Positions 15,973 through 24,250 of a stretch of DNA of 32,741 bases are shown one piece after another. A program made the translations under genes and the position numbers. The notes beneath the pieces were generated by a model. The model was not told where the DNA came from, made no database searches, and saw nothing but the letters and a program-made list of their open reading frames with translations. Source of the DNA: Fidelibacterota bacterium (lineage in GTDB: Bacteria > Fidelibacterota > Marinisomatia > SCGC-AAA003-L08 > TS1B11); NCBI GenBank assembly GCA_030640955.1, contig DAOWIJ010000065.1, forward strand, positions 1-32,741, read 5' to 3'. Each line of letters opens with the position of its first letter. Position 1 is the first letter of the stretch.

Positions 15973-17043
15973 ATGGCGGAACGACCGGCACAAGACCGCA
16001 CCGAAGAAGCGACCCCGAAACACCTGCAGGAAGCCAGGGAGCGTGGCGAGGTTGCCAAGAGTATGGAGCTCAATTCGGCAGTCATTCTGCTTTCCGCGGT
16101 GATATTTTTCTATTTTGTAGGCGAGACGTTCATCTCCCGGCTGGCGGTAGTCATCAAAGACACCTATATGTCGCTGGAGACCATCAATATTAATCCCCGC
16201 AACCTGCCGGCACTGATACAGTGGATAATGATGCGTGGCCTGGGTGTCGCCGGTCCCATTCTGACACTGGTACTGGTCATGGCGCTATTGGTGAATTATT
16301 TACAGGTAGGGGTAATTTTTGCCCCCAAAGCTATCGCGCCCAAATGGGAACGCGCAAGTCCCATCAACGGTCTGAAGCGAATTTTCTCGTCGAAAGGCCT
16401 GGCCGAGTTGATTAAGGGAATCCTTAAGATGGTACTGATTGGCACGATTATTTATGTCTATCTGGCTGAAAGGGTAAAAGACTATCCATTTTTAGCTTAT
16501 ATGACACCCATGCAGACCATCGGATTTCTTGCTACTGATCTGTTCAAGATCGGTGTCTACGTGGGGATTGCCTTCATGGTTATGGCTATAGCTGACTACG
16601 CCTTCCAACGTTGGGAGTACAAGCGCAAATTGCGTATGAGCAAGCAGGAAGTGAAGGACGAGTCAAAACAGTCTGAAGGTAGCCCGGAAGTGCGGGCTCG
16701 AATCAGGGCCATGCAGCGGGAAATGAGCCGCAACCGCATGATGGCCGAGGTGCCACGTGCAACGGTAGTTGTGACCAACCCGACTCATGTGGCGGTGGCG
16801 CTGCGCTACGGCGAGACCGATGGCCTGGAAGCTCCCATAGTGGTGGCCAAGGGTCAGCGTAAGATCGCCGAACGGATTAAGGTCATTGCGGCTGAAAATG
16901 GTGTGCCGATCAAGGAACGGCCAGCCCTGGCCAGGGCCCTGTTCAAAAGTTGTGAAGTTGGTTCGGCTATTCCCGATGATTACTACCGGGCAGTGGCAGA
17001 ACTTCTGGCGGAACTGTTCTGGGAAGAATACGGCGCGGCTTGA
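15973..17043 (+). CDS. flhB: Flagellar export switch protein FlhB
   Basis: 356 residues, usual length. Export-gate protein that changes substrate class from rod/hook to filament after contact with FliK. The N-terminus has the typical cytosolic RTEEATPKHLQEARERGEVA; four transmembrane helices follow; the cytoplasmic domain has the autocleavage motif N269-P270-T271-H272 (coding bases 16777-16788), numbered as in Salmonella. Cleavage between N269 and P270 is therefore expected. The linker (about 215-250) is strongly charged. A 43-base gap separates it from flhA. Confidence 0.98.
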   Translation: MAERPAQDRTEEATPKHLQEARERGEVAKSMELNSAVILLSAVIFFYFVGETFISRLAVVIKDTYMSLETININPRNLPALIQWIMMRGLGVAGPILTLVLVMALLVNYLQVGVIFAPKAIAPKWERASPINGLKRIFSSKGLAELIKGILKMVLIGTIIYVYLAERVKDYPFLAYMTPMQTIGFLATDLFKIGVYVGIAFMVMAIADYAFQRWEYKRKLRMSKQEVKDESKQSEGSPEVRARIRAMQREMSRNRMMAEVPRATVVVTNPTHVAVALRYGETDGLEAPIVVAKGQRKIAERIKVIAAENGVPIKERPALARALFKSCEVGSAIPDDYYRAVAELLAELFWEEYGAA

Positions 17044-17086
17044 TTTGACGATGGACAAAATGCACGAATTAACAGGTTAAGAACAG

Positions 17087-19132
17087 ATGCGAGGCATACG
17101 CATAGCAGACATTGGATTGGGCGCCATGATCGTCACGATCCTGGGTGTGATGCTCGTTCCCCTGCCCACCTTCCTTATGGACGTGTTTCTCGCCATGAAT
17201 ATCCTGGGCGGTCTGGTCATTCTTTTCGTGGCCCTCTACATTATCAGGCCACTTGATTTTGCCGTTTTCCCCAGTCTTCTGCTGATCGTTACCCTGTTCC
17301 GGTTGGCCCTTAATGTGGCAACCACCCGTTTAATCCTCGGGCGTGGTTATGCCGGTGAGATCATTCAGGGCTTCGGCAGCTTTGTTGTTGCTGGAAACTA
17401 CGTTGTCGGCTTCATCATATTCCTGATACTGGTCCTGATCAATTTCCTGGTCATCACTAAAGGCGCCACCAGAATCGCCGAAGTGACGGCCCGCTTCACA
17501 CTGGACGCCATGCCGGGTAAGCAGATGGCCATCGATGCGGACCTGAACTCGGGTCTTGTTGATGAGAATGAGGCCCGGGCGCGGCGTCGTGAAATATCCG
17601 TTGAGGCCGATTTTTACGGAGCCATGGATGGTGCCGCCAAGTTTGTCCGCGGTGACGCCATCGCGGCCTTGCTGATCACCGGTATCAATATTATTGGCGG
17701 CCTGGTAATCGGTACGTTGCAGGTGGGAATGACCTTAGGTGATGCCGCCAGGAAATACACACTACTGACAGTTGGTGACGGCCTGGTTGCACAGATACCG
17801 GCGCTGATTATTTCCACGGCTGCCGGTCTGATTGTCACCCGTTCCACCTCCGAATCAGACCTGGGACGGGACGTTGCCTCCCAGATTTCCGATCAGCCTG
17901 TCGCTATTTATATCTCAGCTGGTGTCCTTTCCTTGATCGGTCTGATCCCGGGCATGCCGTTCCTGCCGTTTTTTGTGTTGGCGATTATGCTGGCTGGGGC
18001 AGGATATATTAAATCCAGGGCTAAGGTACTGGAAGAACAAAAAATTAAAGAGGCTGAAGAAGCCAAAGTGGAAATACCGGAGGAAAGAATAGAATCCTTC
18101 CTGCACCCCGACCCCTTTGAGATCGAGATTGGCTATGGTCTCATCAGCCTGGTCGATACGAACCAGGGGGGTGACCTCCTGGGACGCATTTCCTCTATCC
18201 GCAAAGCCATTGCCCTGGAATTGGGGATTGTAATACCACCCATCAGAATGCGCGATAACATCAACCTGGACGCCAACGAATATTTATTCAAGGTCTATGG
18301 GATAGAAGTTGCCCGTGGTGAAGTGATGGTTGGCTATAATCTGGTGCTGAATCCCGATCCATCGGTTGGGCTGGTGGGTATTGAAACCGAGGAGCCCACC
18401 TTCCATCTTCCGGCGTTATGGGTGTCCGGTGAGCAGAAGGCCAAAGCTGAGGCTGGCGGCTATACCGTTGTTGAACCGGCCGTGGTGGTTGCCACCCATC
18501 TGATGGAAATCCTGAAAGCCAATGCCTATAAGCTGTTGGATCGCCAGGAAGTGCAGAAGATGTTGGACGATCTTAAAGATGAGAAGGCAGCGGTGGTAGA
18601 GGGGCTGGTACCTGATATGATACCACTTGGTGTAGTCCAGCAGGTGCTGCGAAACCTTCTCAGAGAGGGTATTCCCATCAGGAATCTGATTACTATCCTG
18701 GAAACCCTGGCCGATTACGCCATGCTGACCAAAGATGCCGAGGTATTGACGGAGAGTATCCGCAGCGCCCTGGCTGATACTATTACCAATATGTTCCGTA
18801 TCGATAGCCAACCCATACCGGTGGCCACTCTGGATCCCCGTCTCGAGGACCACATTATACAGACCTCCAAGCAGGGCGAAGCATACGTGGGCAATCTTGG
18901 CTTGGCGCCAAACCAGGTGAAAGATGTACTCACATCTATTAGTAAGCAGGTAGAAAAGATTGTGCATAGTGGCGGCAAGCCGGCGTTGCTGGTCTCGCCG
19001 TCAATCAGACGCAGTGTAAGGGTATTCACGGAGAATGTGCTGCCCAATGTTGCGATCCTGTCATTCGCGGAATTATCTCCGGTCGTACAATTGCGATCGG
19101 TTGGAACAGTGAGGTATCCTGATGTTCATTAA
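17087..19132 (+). CDS. flhA: Flagellar export gate protein FlhA
   Basis: 681 residues, normal length. Nonameric gate component that docks chaperone-substrate complexes and uses the proton-motive force. The hydrophobic half (about residues 1-310) has eight predicted transmembrane helices and the strongly conserved region with RLALNVATTRLIL, ITKGATRIAEVTARFTLDAMPG and KQMAIDADLNSG, then ARARRREISVEADFYGAMDG (the FHIPEP loop). The cytoplasmic ring-forming domain starts near 335. The ribosome site is weak (AAGAACAG). The 3' end overlaps flhF by 11 bases. Confidence 0.98.
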   Translation: MRGIRIADIGLGAMIVTILGVMLVPLPTFLMDVFLAMNILGGLVILFVALYIIRPLDFAVFPSLLLIVTLFRLALNVATTRLILGRGYAGEIIQGFGSFVVAGNYVVGFIIFLILVLINFLVITKGATRIAEVTARFTLDAMPGKQMAIDADLNSGLVDENEARARRREISVEADFYGAMDGAAKFVRGDAIAALLITGINIIGGLVIGTLQVGMTLGDAARKYTLLTVGDGLVAQIPALIISTAAGLIVTRSTSESDLGRDVASQISDQPVAIYISAGVLSLIGLIPGMPFLPFFVLAIMLAGAGYIKSRAKVLEEQKIKEAEEAKVEIPEERIESFLHPDPFEIEIGYGLISLVDTNQGGDLLGRISSIRKAIALELGIVIPPIRMRDNINLDANEYLFKVYGIEVARGEVMVGYNLVLNPDPSVGLVGIETEEPTFHLPALWVSGEQKAKAEAGGYTVVEPAVVVATHLMEILKANAYKLLDRQEVQKMLDDLKDEKAAVVEGLVPDMIPLGVVQQVLRNLLREGIPIRNLITILETLADYAMLTKDAEVLTESIRSALADTITNMFRIDSQPIPVATLDPRLEDHIIQTSKQGEAYVGNLGLAPNQVKDVLTSISKQVEKIVHSGGKPALLVSPSIRRSVRVFTENVLPNVAILSFAELSPVVQLRSVGTVRYPDVH

Positions 19133-20279
19133 AAGTTTTAGCGGTTCAACTCAGCGCGACGCGTTGAATAGCGCGAAAGTCGAGTTAGGCGAAGATTTCA
19201 TGATCCTGGATATGCGGAAAACGCCCGGTTCATCCGGCCAGACGGGCCAGTATGTAGTCACGGTGTCACCTGCAGTGGATTCCGTGATGAATGCAAAGCA
19301 GCCCAGCGCACCAAAAGTACCTGGACCCAGATTCCAGAGGTCTTTGGCAAATTCGGCTGGACGCGAGAAGATACTGGGTGAATCTGAAATCGCTGAATTG
19401 TTTGCACTGCGTAAGCAGATGAGAAATCTGAAAGCCCGGGTCAGGGCAGGCAAACACGCGCCCTTTGAGGAACCCTTCAAATTCTGCTTTGGATTGCTGG
19501 TGGAGGCCGGTGTACCTGAGCAAATGGCTGAGGCATTAGTCCAGCGGACTGAACGCCGGCTAGCGGAAGACGCCTTCAGTGCCATGATTGATATGCAAGA
19601 TGTGACCCGGTCGCAGGCCATGGAAGAGTTGAAAGACCAGATCAGGCAGCTGTTCATACCACAATACAGCAAATCCCGCCGGAAACAGGAAGTTATTGCG
19701 GTGGTGGGACCCTCCGGCGCCGGCAAGACCTCCCTAATTACCAAGCTCGCGGCCCACAAGGGGGTCTACCGGGAGCGACAGGCTGCTATTATTTCCACCG
19801 ATATTTACAGGGCCGGGGCCAACGCAGGCCTGAAGTCACTCGGTAGCATCATGTCGGTCCCAGTGATCGAGATTAAGAATCTGGATGATATACCCAGAGC
19901 GCGTAAGAATTTATCAGATTATGACGTTATCTTAGTCGACACGCCAGGCCGAAGTCCACTGGGCAAGGGCAGCCTGCCCGAACTGCAAACGCAGCTGGCT
20001 GTGATCGAACCCACCGAGACATTACTGGTCCTTAGCGCCAATATGGGTATAGAGGAGCTATGGCTGTTCCTGGGCTTGTACCAGGGATTGCAGCCCACCG
20101 GATTAGTAGTCACCAAGCTGGATGAAACCAGCCGCCCGGGCAAAGTGCTGGGATTGGCGGATGATCCAAATCTACCACTCAAGTATATAAGTACGGGACA
20201 ATCGGTACCTCACAGCCTGGAGCTGGACGCGGGAGAAGCCGTTATTCGTCATCTGCCACTCAGTACCAGGAGGGATTGA
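19122..20279 (+). CDS. flhF: Flagellar SRP-type GTPase FlhF
   Basis: 385 residues. SRP-family GTPase that marks where flagella form, usually at a pole. N-terminal basic B domain (about 1-85), helical N domain (about 85-185), and G domain from about 190. G1 is GPSGAGKTS (196-204), the DIYRAGA segment lies near 227-233, G3 is D273-TPGRS (DTAGRS in most FlhF proteins, so Ala is replaced by Pro), and G4 is TKLDET (331-336). Start overlaps flhA by 11 bases; flhG follows four bases downstream, the usual pairing. Confidence 0.96.
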   Translation: MFIKSFSGSTQRDALNSAKVELGEDFMILDMRKTPGSSGQTGQYVVTVSPAVDSVMNAKQPSAPKVPGPRFQRSLANSAGREKILGESEIAELFALRKQMRNLKARVRAGKHAPFEEPFKFCFGLLVEAGVPEQMAEALVQRTERRLAEDAFSAMIDMQDVTRSQAMEELKDQIRQLFIPQYSKSRRKQEVIAVVGPSGAGKTSLITKLAAHKGVYRERQAAIISTDIYRAGANAGLKSLGSIMSVPVIEIKNLDDIPRARKNLSDYDVILVDTPGRSPLGKGSLPELQTQLAVIEPTETLLVLSANMGIEELWLFLGLYQGLQPTGLVVTKLDETSRPGKVLGLADDPNLPLKYISTGQSVPHSLELDAGEAVIRHLPLSTRRD

Positions 20280-20283
20280 TTTA

Positions 20284-21165
20284 ATGCCTCAAACCCAAAT
20301 ACTACAGGCTGAAGCGCAACCGCGAAAGGATCGGACGCCGTTCCAGCGCTATTTGCCGGAAATAATTACCATCACCAGTGGTAAAGGGGGGGTAGGCAAG
20401 ACCAACCTGGCTATTAACATGGGTATTTCACTGAGCCGGCGCAAGCAGCGTGTGCTGGTTTTGGATGCCGATCTTCATCTGGGTAAACTGGATATTGTTC
20501 TGGGCGCCTCTCCGCGCTATACGCTGGCAGACCTGGTGGAAGGCAAGCAACCGGTTGAAAAAATAATTATGAAGCATCCTTCAGGGATCGATATTCTGCC
20601 TGCCACTTCAGGTGAACTTGACCTGATTGATGCTGATGATCGCATGCTCAAGATACTATCCGAATCTTTTGCCTCTATCCAGTCATTATATGATTACCTT
20701 CTAGTCGATACCGGGGCCGGATTGTCGCCAACTGTGTTGACTATGGCCATGGGTGCTGATAAAGTGATACTGGTGGTGACCCCGGAACCCGCTTCGGTGG
20801 CCGATGTATATGCCATGATCAAGGTGATCAGCAGCAAGTCGCCCGAGCTGCCTCTGATCCTGGTCCCCAACCGGCACGCGCGGCTGGAAGACGGAGTGGA
20901 ATTGCACAAGAAATTGAACTTGATCACACAGAAGTTTTTAAAGACGAATATCTATTATGGAGGCTCAATCGTAGAGGATAATGCGGTCCGGCAAGCCGTG
21001 ATCAGGCAGCAGCCTTTCGTACTGGAATTTCCAAACAGTCAGGCCACGAATAACTTGCAGATGGTATGCCACCGGTTATTAAAATTCCCAGCGCAGGAAT
21101 TTGAAAAGAGATCCAATATTTTTGATCGGTTGAGAGAAAAGCGAAAGGAGATCGACTCGGCCTGA
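20284..21165 (+). CDS. flhG: Flagellar number regulator FlhG (MinD-like ATPase)
   Basis: 293 residues. MinD/ParA-type ATPase (FlhG, FleN or YlxH) that stimulates FlhF GTP hydrolysis and limits flagellar number. Deviant Walker A SGKGGVGKTN (32-41), A' strand VLVLDADLHLGKLDIVLG, and Walker B region LLVDTGAGLS are all clear. The C-terminal part ends in a basic amphipathic stretch (EKRSNIFDRLREKRKE) that could be the membrane-targeting helix. The N-terminal FlhF-activating motif DQAxxLR of other FlhG proteins is not recognisable; the nearest text is LQAEAQPR. Start chosen at ATG 20284 after the GGAGGGATTG site. Confidence 0.95.
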   Translation: MPQTQILQAEAQPRKDRTPFQRYLPEIITITSGKGGVGKTNLAINMGISLSRRKQRVLVLDADLHLGKLDIVLGASPRYTLADLVEGKQPVEKIIMKHPSGIDILPATSGELDLIDADDRMLKILSESFASIQSLYDYLLVDTGAGLSPTVLTMAMGADKVILVVTPEPASVADVYAMIKVISSKSPELPLILVPNRHARLEDGVELHKKLNLITQKFLKTNIYYGGSIVEDNAVRQAVIRQQPFVLEFPNSQATNNLQMVCHRLLKFPAQEFEKRSNIFDRLREKRKEIDSA

Positions 21166-21166
21166 G

Positions 21167-21406
21167 ATGAATACCGCAATCTACCAGTTGGCCCTGATTA
21201 TCGGTATGGGAACCCTCGCGATTCTCCTGATGCGAGGTATGTCTCTCCTGACTGCTCTTTATCGGAGTGCATTGGTTTTGGGAATCATGCTTGCCATCCT
21301 GGTTGTTTCCGGGATAGTGATCAGCTGGGCTACAACCAGAAGGCCTGAGACGCGTGATATTGACGAGGCCTCCGATGAGGTCGCTGAAGTCGAGGAACCC
21401 AAATGA
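21167..21406 (+). CDS. Small two-helix membrane protein of unknown function
   Basis: 79 residues, not recognised as a named family. Two hydrophobic segments (about residues 4-22 and 30-53) are followed by a short Arg-containing turn and an acidic C-terminal tail (about 58-79, rich in Glu and Asp). It starts one base after flhG and overlaps fliA by four bases (ATGA), so it is translated as part of the operon. Small membrane proteins occur between flhG and fliA in some flagellar clusters, but no function can be given. The tight coupling on both sides argues that it is a real gene. Confidence 0.75.
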   Translation: MNTAIYQLALIIGMGTLAILLMRGMSLLTALYRSALVLGIMLAILVVSGIVISWATTRRPETRDIDEASDEVAEVEEPK

Positions 21407-22176
21407 GTGCTACCACATCCCCCGGAACGATCCACAACGGTGAAACACTGTTGAAGGAGTATTACGCGACCAAGGACCCTGTTTTACGCGAAAAAGCCGT
21501 CAAAGAATTCCTGCCGCTGGTATACTACGTTGTGAACCGTGTGACCCTGCCGGTTACTGATGCCATTACCCGGGAGGACCTGGAGCAGAGCGCCATCCAC
21601 GGTTTGCTGGAAGCCATTGATCGGTTCGATGAGGATCGGAAAGTAAAATTCAAGACCTTTGCCTATAAACGGATCTATGGGGCGGTCATAGATGCGATCC
21701 GGCAGGTGCGCATTGTGAGTCGTACGAAATTGGAGCGGCTGATGAAGGTCCAGAAAATTTCTGAGAATTTGGCACAAAAGCTGCACCGTGATCCTACAGC
21801 GGAAGAAATTTGTGAAGAAGCGAAAATTTCTATGAATGAGTATTCGAATTTATTGGTTGCTGGCCAGTTAAGCTATGCAACTTTTTCCCTTGAAGATCCC
21901 GTATCGTCCGATCAGGAAGAGGCGTCAAGACACGTTGATTTACTGGCGGACACGGCTGCAGAAGATCCGGAGAAAGTGTTTATGATGGAGAACCTGAAGG
22001 TGAGGCTGGTAAATCTACTCAAGGAACTTCCCGAACGGGAGAGACTGATTCTGGCTTTGTATTACTATGAGAATCTCACATTGGTTGAGATCGGGCAGGT
22101 ATTGAACATATCCGAATCTCGCGTATCCCAAATCATGAGCAAATCCCTTGATGCGCTCAGGTCAAAGATCCAATGA
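21403..22176 (+). CDS. fliA: RNA polymerase sigma-28 factor FliA
   Basis: 257 residues, usual length. Sigma factor for late flagellar genes such as flagellin. Region 2 is seen as REDLEQSAIHGLLEAIDRFD followed by VKFKTFAYKRIYGAVIDAIR; region 3 as LHRDPTAEEICEEAKIS; region 4 as LPERERLILALYYYENLT with the helix-turn-helix EIGQVLNISESRVSQIMSKS. It overlaps both neighbours by four bases. No FlgM anti-sigma gene is recognisable in the window. Confidence 0.97.
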   Translation: MSATTSPGTIHNGETLLKEYYATKDPVLREKAVKEFLPLVYYVVNRVTLPVTDAITREDLEQSAIHGLLEAIDRFDEDRKVKFKTFAYKRIYGAVIDAIRQVRIVSRTKLERLMKVQKISENLAQKLHRDPTAEEICEEAKISMNEYSNLLVAGQLSYATFSLEDPVSSDQEEASRHVDLLADTAAEDPEKVFMMENLKVRLVNLLKELPERERLILALYYYENLTLVEIGQVLNISESRVSQIMSKSLDALRSKIQ

Positions 22177-22466
22177 TCGATATTCTCGATCCCAATGTGA
22201 ACCTGCCGCCTGCGCCGGTTCCCACTACGGCCCAGCCGGTGGAACCTGTAGAAGCCGATACGGTGAGTGTGCAGGACAACAGACTTGAGGAAGAAAAAAG
22301 ATTTCAGGAACAGGACCTTGAGGAAAAACGGAAGAGAGCGCAGAAAGATAGCGTAGAACTGTCAGATCAAAAGGATTCTAATGAGGGTGAGAAGGACGAG
22401 GACGAGGAACCTGAAACCGCCGTTGAGGCAGATGATGAACACAAGATCGACATTATCATCAAATAA
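22173..22466 (+). CDS. Hypothetical highly charged 97-residue protein
   Basis: Not recognised. The N-terminal third is Pro/Val/Ala-rich (about residues 8-30); the rest is dominated by Glu, Asp, Lys and Gln, with a likely short helix (about 37-58) and an acidic stretch (about 68-88), ending HKIDIIIK. No membrane segment or signal peptide. The ATG overlaps the fliA stop by four bases, which favours it being translated, but the composition gives no functional clue. The 3' end overlaps the next gene by about 32 bases, more than elsewhere in the cluster. Confidence 0.6.
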   Translation: MIDILDPNVNLPPAPVPTTAQPVEPVEADTVSVQDNRLEEEKRFQEQDLEEKRKRAQKDSVELSDQKDSNEGEKDEDEEPETAVEADDEHKIDIIIK

Positions 22467-23265
22467 ATTCATCTTAACCGCGTTGGTTATGCTGTTTTCC
22501 AGCTTTGCCTGGGCAGCTTCAGAGCGCTATATCGCTTTCTTTTCAGCAGAACAGGAGAATTATCGCCGGTTACTGATTGACGGGGTTGCCAATCGCCGCG
22601 TCAACGTGGAGCTGGATACTCTGGGCCGCGTCGAAGTACTTATCCGGGGTGTTAATGAGCGTGAGTATGTAGGCCTGCGGGATTACGAACGGGGCTATCT
22701 GGTGCCGGTAAATATTAATGTAAGTTTTCCTCAGAAGGACCATATGTCCATTGTTCTGACCGGCAGCCGCTTCAAGGAGATGGTGCGCTATCGGGAGATA
22801 AGTACAGGAATATACATTGTGGATCTTTATGTGCAACATCTTCCGCAGGAGAGCGTCTTTCGTGAGCAGACTATCAGCGCCTTGTGGCCGGGAGATCGAT
22901 TTACCCCAGACATCAGTACTGCCGGGGAACGGCTGCAGCTTGCCTCCTCAACGGATCTAAGCCTGCCGGCATTAATAATTGCTAAACTGACCCCTTACCG
23001 GCATGTCATTTATCGCGCTATGTTCTGGGCCGCCGCGTTGTTTATCATTATAATTGCCGCTGCTGTACCCATATTGCTGATCCAGCGGAATCTGCAGGCA
23101 GCTCGTTTCCAGCCTGTGGATCGGCAAAAGCGTAGCAGATCGCACCAGAACAGGCTGGATGGTTCGGCGAAAGCTCATGATATCATGCGCAAGAATGGCG
23201 GAGTGAGTTTCGAGGAAGCTTCGCTGCTGGCTGACCTGGAAGGAGACGGTCTCAGTCGCGCCTGA
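22435..23265 (+). CDS. Hypothetical exported protein with C-terminal membrane anchor
   Basis: 276 residues from ATG 22435 (ATG 22432 is an equal alternative); GAGG at 22425-22428 and the signal peptide favour this over an upstream ATG at 22381 that would place 18 very basic residues before it. Signal peptide: residues 1 to about 27, ending SSFAWA before ASE. Residues 29-165 look beta-rich (VELDTLGRVEVLIRGV, then MSIVLTGSRF and GIYIVDLYV), perhaps AMIN-like, but this is only an impression. A transmembrane helix spans about 193-216, then a basic cytoplasmic segment and a short helix (VSFEEASLLADLEGDG). The predicted topology places the N-domain in the periplasm. I do not recognise a named family. 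Confidence 0.8.
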   Translation: MNTRSTLSSNKFILTALVMLFSSFAWAASERYIAFFSAEQENYRRLLIDGVANRRVNVELDTLGRVEVLIRGVNEREYVGLRDYERGYLVPVNINVSFPQKDHMSIVLTGSRFKEMVRYREISTGIYIVDLYVQHLPQESVFREQTISALWPGDRFTPDISTAGERLQLASSTDLSLPALIIAKLTPYRHVIYRAMFWAAALFIIIIAAAVPILLIQRNLQAARFQPVDRQKRSRSHQNRLDGSAKAHDIMRKNGGVSFEEASLLADLEGDGLSRA

Positions 23266-23279
23266 TACGGGGCTTGGGA

Positions 23280-24080
23280 ATGATTAGCCTCGAGTTTCTG
23301 CAAAAATTCAGTTCCCTCCTGCAAAAGAGCTTATCCAGAGCGGAAACATACGCCGCAGTCTTCGATATTCTTGATGAAACCATCGAGTATGATTCGGCGA
23401 GCCTCTTCGTCGTATCTCAGCATTCGGATGAACTTGAGGAGGCATTCACTCGTGGCCCGGCAAAAGTGGATCTCGTCTCAGAAGTAGCCTTCAGCCAGGG
23501 TGGGGGGCTGAGCGGCTGGGTGGCAGGCCAGAAATTCCCCTTCATTTTTCCCGAGCTGTCTGACGAGGGCGGCAAACGGGATTTCAAATCCCTGGTTTCA
23601 ATACCCTTATGGATAGAAAGCAAGTTGCTCGGCGTCCTCAATCTGGGCCATAAGGAAGCGGGGCATTTCAAGCCGGACGACCAGCATGGTTTTGAGCAAC
23701 TGGCCCTGGAGCTTGCCATAATTTTAGAGCAACTGGCCCTGCGGACTGAAGTCCAGGAAAAAAATCAGCAACTGGAGGCCTTGCTGAAGGAGCTTCAAGA
23801 GGCCCAGCAGGTGCAGATCGAAAAAGAACGGTTGGCGGCCATCGGTGAGGTGGTTGTAAAAATCAATCATGAGATTAACAATCCCCTGGCCATCATCATC
23901 AGTGTGGCGGATCTGATGGACATCAAGGCCAGTGAGGAGCACCCCGAATTCTGCGAATCCCTGGCTAAAGTAAAGGCCGCCGCCTACCGGATTCGTGACC
24001 TGGCCCGCGCCCTCGAAAATCTGGAATCTTCCCAGGTGGAAGAGTATGTCGGGGGTGTTTCCATGCTTAAAATAGACTGA
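23280..24080 (+). CDS. GAF domain protein with histidine-kinase phosphoacceptor (DHp) domain but no ATPase domain
   Basis: 266 residues from ATG 23280 (an in-frame TTG lies two codons earlier). Residues about 18-148 form a GAF sensor domain (SASLFVVSQHSDELEEAF, GGGLSGWVAGQ, LVSIPLWIESKLLGVLNLGH). A coiled coil (about 150-185, Gln/Glu-rich) leads to a HisKA-type dimerisation domain with the H-box VVVKINHEINNPLAIIISV; H197 is the predicted phosphorylation site. The protein ends about 50 residues after the H-box (EYVGGVSMLKID) with no N, G1 or G2 box, and the following 221 bases contain no such domain in any frame. It may be a phosphotransfer or decoy partner of another kinase. It is the last gene before the sigma-54-like promoter. 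Confidence 0.88.
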   Translation: MISLEFLQKFSSLLQKSLSRAETYAAVFDILDETIEYDSASLFVVSQHSDELEEAFTRGPAKVDLVSEVAFSQGGGLSGWVAGQKFPFIFPELSDEGGKRDFKSLVSIPLWIESKLLGVLNLGHKEAGHFKPDDQHGFEQLALELAIILEQLALRTEVQEKNQQLEALLKELQEAQQVQIEKERLAAIGEVVVKINHEINNPLAIIISVADLMDIKASEEHPEFCESLAKVKAAAYRIRDLARALENLESSQVEEYVGGVSMLKID

Positions 24081-24250
24081 CCGATATATCCTGGCTGGGG
24101 AATTTATTCCTACCTTATAAAGTCTAATTTCCTGTTTTTATTTCTCTCGCGCCATCCTCACATAAAAATACCGGTAAGATTCCCTCGATTCCGAAGAATA
24201 TTGCTGTTCTCGTCGATGTTCACGATCAGTATCACCTTTTCCGGAGGCTT

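Noticed and set aside
17051-17080. Nine-codon open frame (MDKMHELTG) between flhB and flhA
   Set aside because: It lacks a good ribosome site and shows no attenuator pairing; likely chance in the 43-base gap.
22381-22434. Earlier start for the exported protein (ATG 22381)
   Set aside because: It would put 18 very basic residues before a normal signal peptide and double the overlap with the upstream gene; ATG 22435 with GAGG upstream fits better.
24118-24150. TAAAGT and a T-rich stretch after the GAF-DHp gene as promoter or terminator
   Set aside because: No -10 box follows at the right distance, and no stable stem precedes the T-rich run, so neither call is supported.
24163-24191. TAAAAATA followed by CTCGATTC as a sigma-28 promoter for flgF
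   Set aside because: The -10 box shares only the CGAT core and the spacing is about two bases too long; the sigma-54-like site is a better match.
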